Assembly: GCA_030848545.1 (NCBI GenBank)
Contig: JAVDCA010000001.1
Coordinates: 450,902-514,901 of the forward strand
Direction of reading: 5' to 3'
DNA from: Astrobacterium formosum
Lineage (GTDB): Bacteria; Pseudomonadota; Alphaproteobacteria; Rhizobiales; Xanthobacteraceae
DNA: 64,000 nucleotides
Below the pieces are notes generated by a model. The model ran no database searches. It worked only from the letters and a program-made list of their open reading frames with translations, and was not told where the DNA came from. Of the stretch, positions 58,432 to 64,000 are shown piece by piece; the stretch's first letter is position 1; the number at the start of each line of letters is the position of its first letter. Made by a program: the position numbers and the translations under genes.

Positions 58432-59495
58432 ACAAAGCCCGCAAGGCCGCCGAGGTGCGGCTTCAAGGGGTCGCCAAGCGCTATGGCGAGGTCACCGCCG
58501 TCAAGCCGGTCGACCTCGTCGTCGAGGCGGGCTCGCTCGTGACGCTGTTGGGGCCCTCGGGCTGCGGCAAGACCACGGTGCTGCGCATGATCGCCGGCCT
58601 CGAGCGCGCCTCCGAGGGCAAGATCTTCATCGGCGGCGAGGACGTCACCGAGCTTTCCGCCGGCGAGCGCAACGTCTCCATGGTGTTCCAGTCCTACGCG
58701 CTGTTCCCGCATATGAGCGTGCGCGACAATGTCGCCTTCGGGCTCGTGTCCGGCGGCATGGGCAGGAAGGAGGCGCATGGGCGCGCCGAGGAGACGCTCG
58801 CGACCGTCGGCCTCAAGGGCTTCGGCGACCGGCTGCCGAGCGAGATGTCGGGCGGCCAGCAGCAGCGCGTCGCGGTCGCACGCGCGCTGGTGCTGCAGCC
58901 CGACGTCCTCCTCTTCGACGAGCCCCTGTCCAATCTCGACGCGAGGCTGCGCCGGTCCATGCGCGAGGAGATTCGCGCCCTGCAGCAGAGCCTCGGCGTC
59001 ACAGTGGTCTACGTTACCCACGACCAGTCGGAGGCGCTCGCGGTCTCCGACCGTATCGTCGTCATGAAGGCGGCCGAGATCGCCCAGACCGGCTCGCCGC
59101 GCGAACTCTACGAGGCGCCCGACAGCGTCTTCGTGGCGACCTTCATGGGTGAGGCGAACCATGTGAAGGGCGAGATCGCCCGCCTCGACGGCAGCGACGC
59201 GATCGTCCATCTCGACGGCATGGATCTGCGCCTGCCGGCGCGCGGCCTCGACGTCGGCCCGGTCGACGTCGTCATCCGTCCGGAGGCATTGCGGATCGTG
59301 CCGGCCGGCACGCCGGGCGCGCTCGCCGCCAAGGTGCGCACCGCGACCTATATGGGGGCGCATGCGGAGTACAATCTCGACACGCCGGCGGGCCGCCTGT
59401 TCGTGATCTCGCCCGATCCGCAGGTGCTGCGCGAACCGGGCGCCGCCATCGGCCTCGTCACGTCGGGCCACGGCATCTTCGTGGTGCGCCCGTGA
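58428..59495 (+). CDS. Ferric-type ABC ATPase (FbpC/PotA-like)
   Basis: ATPase of 355 residues. Walker A is GPSGCGKTT, the Q-loop is MVFQSYALFPHM, the signature is MSGGQQQRVA and Walker B is VLLFDEPLSNLDARLR. The C-terminal TOBE-type domain is present (VDVVIRPEALRIVPAG). Start overlaps the permease stop (ATGA). Last gene of the importer operon. Iron, thiamine, polyamine or phosphonate uptake are all possible for this family; the binding proteins favour iron or a related ligand. Confidence 0.92.
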   Translation: MNKARKAAEVRLQGVAKRYGEVTAVKPVDLVVEAGSLVTLLGPSGCGKTTVLRMIAGLERASEGKIFIGGEDVTELSAGERNVSMVFQSYALFPHMSVRDNVAFGLVSGGMGRKEAHGRAEETLATVGLKGFGDRLPSEMSGGQQQRVAVARALVLQPDVLLFDEPLSNLDARLRRSMREEIRALQQSLGVTVVYVTHDQSEALAVSDRIVVMKAAEIAQTGSPRELYEAPDSVFVATFMGEANHVKGEIARLDGSDAIVHLDGMDLRLPARGLDVGPVDVVIRPEALRIVPAGTPGALAAKVRTATYMGAHAEYNLDTPAGRLFVISPDPQVLREPGAAIGLVTSGHGIFVVRP

Positions 59496-60412
59496 GGGAC
59501 TGACCTCGGGGGCATGGATTTTCCTCCGCCATTTGCGAGGAGCGACGCCACTCGGTTCGTGCCCCGGGCGCGCTGCAGCATGCAATGCTGCTGCGCAGAA
59601 CCGGGGCCTGGCTCGGAGCTAGCCCCCGGGTCTGCGGCGCACCATTCGCCATAGCGCGTCGAAGACGCGCGTGAACGCGCTGATGAACTCATGCTGCGCC
59701 GCGCCCGTGGCACGGTGCCGTGGCAATCTCGCGGAATCGGCATGATCTCTCCGCCTGCCATAAGCCAAAGCTCCGCCGGTCCGTTGTTTGTTTCAGGCGC
59801 GGGCGACGCCTGTCTTGCGCTTCGTTTTTCCGCCGCCTTGGAAAAGATCCGAGGGGTGGCGGAGCGCCGTGAGACGCGCCCGTATCGAAACCGGATACGG
59901 GCGCCCGTGCTTGCGCCGCACGGGCGGGAGCCTTGCGATCGGCGCCCGGCGTCCTTGCGAGGGACGCCTTGCGCCTCACGGCGCTCCACCGCGGTGATTT
60001 TTGGTTCTTGGGCCGCGCTTTCGTGCCGGAAGCCAATATCCTCGTTGCCGAGGAAACGGTCACACCCACGTAGCGAGCTCCTCGCGCGGCGATCGTGGTG
60101 TCGCCGTGGCGGAGTCCCAACAACCCCCGGGAGCCGACCGGCAAGCCGACCCGCAGGCACCGCATTCCATCCCACCTTCAAGTTGCCTCATGAAAGCGCC
60201 CCTCGGAGAACGGAACCGGTACATTATAGGGCCGGAACAGGGGTGCGGGATAAGTTCTCACGATAATGTGATAAATATCCTGACGCGTCTCTCGTCGCAG
60301 CAAGCCGTAGACCGGCGGAACGGGAGAGTGTAGACGGTTCAGGCTCGCTTGACGGGTGCGGTCACCTTTGCGATCGAAGCTAAATCGCTGATGTTGATTG
60401 CGTTCTATCGGA
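59496..60412. other. 917-bp gap before tRNA-Pro with several hairpins and no convincing gene
   Basis: Apart from the palindrome at 59561 it holds three adjoining hairpins: GCCCGTATC/GATACGGGC (59878-59902), GCCCGTGC/GCACGGGC (59903-59925) and GGCGTCC/GGACGCC (59948-59968). Open frames on both strands (for example 59348-60181 minus) are Arg/Pro-rich and unlike proteins. An AT-rich patch at 60210-60290 may be the tRNA promoter region. Confidence 0.4.
59561..59607. repeat. REP-like palindrome (CCCCGG...GCAGCATGC type)
   Basis: Outer arms GCCCCGG and CCGGGGC enclose inner arms GCAGCA and TGCTGC. It lies 66 bp after the ABC ATPase gene and may end its transcript. Similar elements are widespread in Rhizobiales. 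Confidence 0.6.
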
Positions 60413-60489
60413 CGGGGTATAGCGCAGCCTGGTAGCGCGGGAGTTTTGGGTACTCCAGGTCGCAGGTTCGAATCCTGCTGCCCCGACCA
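60413..60489 (+). tRNA. tRNA-Pro (anticodon TGG), integration site of a small island
   Basis: Acceptor CGGGGTA pairs with TGCCCCG, the anticodon loop is TTTGGGT with anticodon TGG between GGAGT and ACTCC, the T loop is GTTCGAATC and CCA is encoded. Its 3' end from 60464 is repeated at 63856-63883. Confidence 0.96.
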
Positions 60490-60491
60490 TT
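60464..60491 (+). repeat. Attachment-site direct repeat, left copy (in tRNA-Pro)
   Basis: A 28-bp sequence spanning the T arm, acceptor and CCA of tRNA-Pro plus two bases, identical to 63856-63883. An exact copy of a tRNA 3' end in the same orientation is the usual trace of tyrosine-integrase insertion. Confidence 0.85.
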
Positions 60492-60734
60492 CCGGCCGTT
60501 TTTGCTGAGATATTTCAAAGCCTGATTCTGACGGCTCGGGTGATTCTGACAAAGGTGTCCTGACGTGTTCACGGCAAGCTGAGGCCTGCGTGCACCGACA
60601 CTCCATCGCTATTGGCTGCGAATTAGGCGTGGCGTGCCTTGGTAGTGCAGTTTATTCATGTGTGGTGGGGCTACTGGCCCCTCAATGAAAGCGCACCCGA
60701 AACTGCGGCGAGATCCGCTGTCGCGTCGGTGATT

Positions 60735-61619
60735 TTATCTGAACTTTCGAGGATAGAAGACCCGCCAGTTCTCAGAATATTGCGGCTCTTCCATTTCGTG
60801 AGCCAGATAGAAATCGTATTCAAGCCCCAGCGCACGTAACTTGGCGCAGCTTTCCTCAGGATAGCCTGTGTTGTGCATCAAGAATCCAATGGCCTGATGG
60901 TAAGGATATGCATAATCGAGTTTATTCAGAATCGTTAGTAGCCGGTCAACTAACATGCGACCCTTCGCGGTACGATAAGCCTTGCGAACCTGCGCTATGC
61001 CGCCGGCGTAAGCGGGGCGCACGGCGATGTCGATAAGTGTACGCTCCAGATTTGTGGCCTGAAGAGTTTCCGATGCAGGTCCGGCAATTTCTTCAACTCC
61101 AAGCCGGCTCGTGTTCTTGCCAGCAACGATAACGACGGATGTGCGTTCGGAGGTGAAAATGAGGTTCGACTTTCGCTGCTTTCCTGAGAATGCACGTTTG
61201 ATTGCTTCTTGGGTAAGCGAGCCAGTTCCATTCAATTTCACGCTTTGCTCGACGTTCAGATAAATCGTCTTTTGGTTGAATTTGGCAAGCCCGTGCAGCA
61301 TTAGGGCTGTCTCGTGACACAGGTAGGCGCGGGGCTTGAGAGACAGCGCCAATTCCAATTGCGAGGCTTCTCCCCAAGAGTATCGTGTGATCTTTTGTTT
61401 GTAGGCTGGCGATCGAAATGTATGCTCTCGAAGAACCCCGTTTTTTAGTAAGAACAAGATGAAGTTGCCTATGCTGGTTGACTCGCCTAGGCGCCATGTG
61501 CGGCGATTTCGAATGAGTAAGTCAGCGACTTGCGTCTTGGAGTAAACTCTGTGCGGCTCGTTCGAGAACGCCAGGACGATTTCGTTTAGAGCGCGCGCAA
61601 GCCGGCCGATTTTTGGCAT
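60735..61619 (-). CDS. AbiEi-like protein (type IV antitoxin/transcription factor family)
   Basis: Protein of 294 residues, weakly basic and lower in GC than the chromosome. The N-terminal ~70 residues look like a winged helix (YSKTQVADLLIRNRRTWRLG, SIGNFILFLLKNGVLRE). The middle PRAYLCHETALMLHGLAKFN and the late ATNLERTLIDIAVRPAYAGG are AbiEi landmarks. AbiEi proteins repress their own operon and counter AbiEii toxins. This one has no toxin next to it on its strand and faces a full AbiE pair across two palindromes, so it may be a third regulator of that system. Confidence 0.7.
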   Translation of the reverse strand: MPKIGRLARALNEIVLAFSNEPHRVYSKTQVADLLIRNRRTWRLGESTSIGNFILFLLKNGVLREHTFRSPAYKQKITRYSWGEASQLELALSLKPRAYLCHETALMLHGLAKFNQKTIYLNVEQSVKLNGTGSLTQEAIKRAFSGKQRKSNLIFTSERTSVVIVAGKNTSRLGVEEIAGPASETLQATNLERTLIDIAVRPAYAGGIAQVRKAYRTAKGRMLVDRLLTILNKLDYAYPYHQAIGFLMHNTGYPEESCAKLRALGLEYDFYLAHEMEEPQYSENWRVFYPRKFR

Positions 61620-61651
61620 TTGAGATCCACGCTGCGGAGCAGAAATGGGTC

Positions 61652-61687
61652 GGTCATGAGCATGGTATATATACCATGCTCATGACC
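61652..61687. promoter_or_regulatory. 36-bp perfect palindrome, probable operator 1
   Basis: GGTCATGAGCATGGTATA followed at once by its exact reverse complement. It lies 33 bp upstream of the minus-strand AbiEi-like gene and could overlap its -10 region (TATATA centre). It shares the core ATGGTATAT-N-TACCAT with the palindrome at 61746. AbiEi proteins are known to bind inverted repeats at their promoters. Confidence 0.8.
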
Positions 61688-61745
61688 AGCGAAGGCTGCA
61701 GACGATCTTCGTCCGGGTGAACGGCTGCAGGAGCAGGTTCGTTCC

Positions 61746-61779
61746 TGCATCGCTATGGTATATGTACCATAGCGATGCA
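61746..61779. promoter_or_regulatory. 34-bp near-perfect palindrome, probable operator 2
   Basis: Arms TGCATCGCTATGGTA and TACCATAGCGATGCA with a TATG centre. It lies 73-106 bp upstream of the plus-strand AbiEi gene. The core is shared with operator 1 while the outer arms differ. Confidence 0.8.
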
Positions 61780-61811
61780 TTCACAGACGAGCGATCGTTC
61801 CCCTTGTCGGA

Positions 61812-61841
61812 TGTCCCAAACTTCACTACAAATGTGGGACA
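61812..61841. promoter_or_regulatory. Inverted repeat in the AbiE leader
   Basis: TGTCCCA (61812-61818) and TGGGACA (61835-61841) form an inverted repeat with a 16-nt loop just upstream of the AbiEi start. It could be a leader hairpin or a further binding site. Confidence 0.35.
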
Positions 61842-61851
61842 GGTTCCTGCG

Positions 61852-62562
61852 ATGAAAACGATTGAAATATCAATAAAGACAAGGATCTATGGAAGAATCT
61901 GTGCGGCCACCCCTTCGGCTGTGTGGACGCCGAGCGATTTCGTTGACTTCGGCCCTCGCGATGCGGTTAGCAAGGCACTCCAACGGCTCGAAGCGGCAGG
62001 CAGGCTCCGTCGGATCGATCTAGGTCTCTACGACCGTCCGCGGGCCAGCCAACTCACTGGGAAGCCAGTCGCTCCTGACTATCGCGCCGTTATTGACACG
62101 ATCGCCCGGCGTGACCAAGCGCGAGTTCTCGTTGATGGCATGACGGCAGCAAATGACCTGGGCTTAAGCGATGCTGTCCCCGGCCGTATAGTCGTTCATT
62201 CAGACACGCGCCTAAAGCCACTCCGTCTTGGTAATCTGACCATCGTTTTCCGCCCAACCTCCGCCAGCAAGCTCTATTGGGCTGGACGGCCAGCGATGCG
62301 TATAGTTCAAGCTTTGCATTGGCTAAAGCCCAAGCTCGACGACCTCGAAGAGGGGCCTCGCATTCGACAGCGCATCGAATCTTTGCTGTCGGATTCCAAA
62401 CAAGGTGCTGTCGTGCGTGAAGATTTGCGACGTGGGCTTCAGGCCTTGCCGATCTGGATGCAGGAACTCCTCCGGGATATGCTGTTGGCCAAGTCTTCTT
62501 CCCCCAAGAAGTCAAACCAGCGAAAGCACGTCCCAAAGCGTCGGAAAGTGCCTGCCGCATGA
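61852..62562 (+). CDS. AbiEi-type antitoxin (DUF6088-like) of a type IV toxin-antitoxin pair
   Basis: Protein of 236 residues. An N-terminal winged helix (VWTPSDFVDFGPRDAVSKAL then QRLEAAGRLRRIDLGLYDRP) is followed by the antitoxin core and a Lys-rich tail (KKSNQRKHVPKRRKVP). The start was set at MKTIEISIKTRIYGRI, where homology begins; the frame is open upstream through operator 2. The stop overlaps the toxin start (ATGA). It should neutralise the toxin without direct contact and repress the promoter through the palindromes. Confidence 0.85.
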   Translation: MKTIEISIKTRIYGRICAATPSAVWTPSDFVDFGPRDAVSKALQRLEAAGRLRRIDLGLYDRPRASQLTGKPVAPDYRAVIDTIARRDQARVLVDGMTAANDLGLSDAVPGRIVVHSDTRLKPLRLGNLTIVFRPTSASKLYWAGRPAMRIVQALHWLKPKLDDLEEGPRIRQRIESLLSDSKQGAVVREDLRRGLQALPIWMQELLRDMLLAKSSSPKKSNQRKHVPKRRKVPAA

Positions 62563-63611
62563 ATGCTGCATATCAAGCAATCATCTCTTCCAGCGACGAC
62601 GATCGCCGCGACTTATTCGTTACGGCTGCCAGTCGATTTGGTACCACCGTCCAAAACATCGAGAAGGACTTCTGGGTGTGCTGGACTCTTGATGTACTAT
62701 TCCATCGTCTGCAATCAGGGGGGCCCCGTCTCTTGTTCAAAGGGGGGACGTCACTCTCGAAGGGGTATGGCCTGATATCTAGATTTTCCGAGGACATCGA
62801 CATAACTGTGTTTCGCACCGATATCGGGGAAGGAGCAACTTTTGAGCAACTCGAGGCCCTAAGCAGAAGAAAGAAAACTGAGTATCTTGATGGCATAAAG
62901 ACTGCCTGCCAAGCTTACATCGCCGACAAGCTCCGTGTTGAACTTGACGCTCTTGCGAAAGAGACGATGGAAGCGGCTGGTAGAGACCCCCGACTTCTGC
63001 ATGTGGTTCTGGACGATGATGATCCAGACTGTCAGAGCATCCTTATCCACTATCCAAGTGCCGTCGAAAAATCTGACTATGTCCCGCCGCGGATTAAGAT
63101 TGAAGCAGGCGCGAAATCTGCCATTGATCCAAACGAAGAAAGGATCATCGCACCCTATCTCGCCCCCGACCTTCCTCAGGGCGATGAACTCGCGATTAAA
63201 GGTGTGACCACCATCCAGCCTGCACGCACTTTTCTCGACAAGGTGCTCATATTGCAGGGCATGACGTTCTACCATACCGAAAAGGGTGTCTTGCGTGGAA
63301 ACGGTCGAATGTCGCGCCACTACTACGACGTCCACAGACTGATGGGAGCGTCAATCGGTGATGAAGCTTGCAAGGACGATAAGTTGATCGAGGACTGTGT
63401 CCGTCATGCTCGGATGTTCTTTCATCGCGGACATACGGGTCTCGATCAGGCTAAACGCGGTTCGTTTTATCTTCGGCCGACCCCGGAGATGTGCGGACCC
63501 TTGCGCAAGGACTATGACGCGATGACGACGATGATTTTTGGTTCCGTGCCAACCTTCGAGGCTGTACTAGAAAGTGTGGCACGTGCCGAGGAGGCCTTGA
63601 ACGCAGTGTGA
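62559..63611 (+). CDS. AbiEii/AbiGii-type nucleotidyltransferase toxin
   Basis: Protein of 350 residues. The nucleotidyltransferase core is LLFKGGTSLSKGYGLISRFS followed by EDIDI, giving the GGTS motif and the paired acids; the later PARTFLDKVLILQGM and SRHYYDVHRL match the other family motifs. AbiEii proteins transfer nucleotides (in studied relatives to tRNA 3' ends) and cause growth arrest, often after phage infection. It is translated with its antitoxin. Confidence 0.9.
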   Translation: MNAAYQAIISSSDDDRRDLFVTAASRFGTTVQNIEKDFWVCWTLDVLFHRLQSGGPRLLFKGGTSLSKGYGLISRFSEDIDITVFRTDIGEGATFEQLEALSRRKKTEYLDGIKTACQAYIADKLRVELDALAKETMEAAGRDPRLLHVVLDDDDPDCQSILIHYPSAVEKSDYVPPRIKIEAGAKSAIDPNEERIIAPYLAPDLPQGDELAIKGVTTIQPARTFLDKVLILQGMTFYHTEKGVLRGNGRMSRHYYDVHRLMGASIGDEACKDDKLIEDCVRHARMFFHRGHTGLDQAKRGSFYLRPTPEMCGPLRKDYDAMTTMIFGSVPTFEAVLESVARAEEALNAV

Positions 63612-63855
63612 GGTCGGTGTTTCGCACCTTTGGCCACCTTGAGCTTTGGGCCTAATGGCGCGGCGTCTGCGCGCAGAAGAAGAGCCACCCGCGCGCTATC
63701 CCGCGGACCGCCCGAAGGTGTAGGTCAGAAGCCGGAAACGCGTCGCCTATCGCAGCGGTCAACTGTCAGAAACGCACCCCATCGTTGGGCGCCGGGCGCC
63801 TCGGGCTGGACCCTTTCCGTCAGAAACAGGTACTGATCCGCCAATGGCTTGTGGT

Positions 63856-63883
63856 AGGTTCGAATCCTGCTGCCCCGACCATT
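63856..63883 (+). repeat. Attachment-site direct repeat, right copy (tRNA-Pro 3' fragment)
   Basis: Exact 28-bp copy of 60464-60491, in the same orientation. The rest of a tRNA is missing upstream, so this is a fragment and not a second tRNA gene. It marks the right end of the island. 63884-64000 beyond it shows no gene I can support. Confidence 0.85.
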
Positions 63884-64000
63884 TCGGTCCTTGTCCAGCA
63901 AGGATTGGATCGCCTTCGTGCCGGCTGCCGGGTCTGGTCCAGCTTGATGACAGCGGTCGATCCCGCGCGGACGGACCGCGCGCCGGTACGACGCTCTATC

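Larger units (their letters stand above)
60490..63883. mobile_element. 3.4-kb genomic island in tRNA-Pro carrying an AbiE-type system
   Basis: Bounded by the tRNA-Pro 3' end and its 28-bp repeat. It holds three genes (60735-61619 minus, 61852-62562 plus, 62559-63611 plus) with lower GC than the flanks. No integrase, excisionase or transposase is inside, so it is either a relic, a satellite that uses another integrase, or part of a larger island that continues right of the window. 60490-60734 and 63612-63855 are non-coding as far as I can see. Confidence 0.7.

Noticed and set aside
59348..60181. Open frames on both strands between the ABC ATPase gene and tRNA-Pro.
   Set aside because: The products are Arg/Pro-rich without any domain pattern, and the DNA is dominated by hairpins.
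63630..63836. A 68-codon frame between the toxin gene and the right attachment repeat.
   Set aside because: Composition is Arg-rich, there is no ribosome binding site, and no family resemblance was seen.
63841..63890. A second tRNA-Pro gene.
   Set aside because: Only the T arm, acceptor 3' strand and CCA are present; there is no D arm or anticodon arm, so it is an attachment-site fragment.

Overview
The window looks like a chromosome segment of a GC-rich alphaproteobacterium, most probably a member of the Rhizobiales (Hyphomicrobiales). The evidence is the codon use, the many ABC and tripartite carboxylate uptake systems, the GntR, LysR and TetR regulators, and short intergenic repeats of the kind common in that order. 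No marker in the window fixes the genus.

Layout. 1-359: 5' part of a lytic transglycosylase (minus). 560-5577: an RND efflux operon (adaptor, pump, TetR). 5827-17010: a catabolic and uptake locus with a DapA-like aldolase, two FadR-type regulators, an RraA-like protein, a complete MalEFGK-type sugar ABC importer, an unusual aldo/keto reductase, an HpaI-type aldolase and a deacetylase-type amidohydrolase. 17763-23188: a five-gene oligopeptide/nickel-type ABC importer. 23243-31359: the kdp potassium operon (small membrane ORF, kdpF, A, B, C, D, E). 31830-36237: a TctCBA carboxylate transporter with an FAD oxidoreductase, and a divergent LysR gene at 36340. 37411-40574: a cobalamin riboswitch followed by a BtuCDF-like importer. 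40629-43239: two poorly known proteins, one apparently cut short. 43533-50131: a glycosyltransferase region with a tight minus-strand cassette of HprK-like kinase, nucleotidyltransferase, PqqD-like protein and two family-2 glycosyltransferases; debris of an exporter gene and an IS21 ATPase lies beside it. 50776-53746: tRNA-Glu, glyoxalase I, a sirtuin, a double cold-shock protein and a DUF192 protein. 53937-59495: a ferric-type ABC importer with two tandem binding proteins. 60413-63883: tRNA-Pro followed by a small island.

The most interesting parts are in the last third. The 3' end of tRNA-Pro is repeated exactly over 28 bp at 63856-63883. The 3.4 kb between the copies is lower in GC and carries an AbiE-type toxin-antitoxin pair plus a divergent third AbiEi-like gene, with two long palindromes that share a core lying between the divergent genes. 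No integrase is present. The HprK/PqqD/nucleotidyltransferase cassette is the best candidate for a poorly described biochemical system; its substrate or precursor peptide is not visible here.

Small genes that are easily missed include kdpF (31176-31265), a 27-residue membrane ORF in front of it (31276-31359), and a 32-residue Cys-containing ORF between the cobalamin riboswitch and btuC (37711-37809), whose ribosome binding site can be closed in a hairpin.
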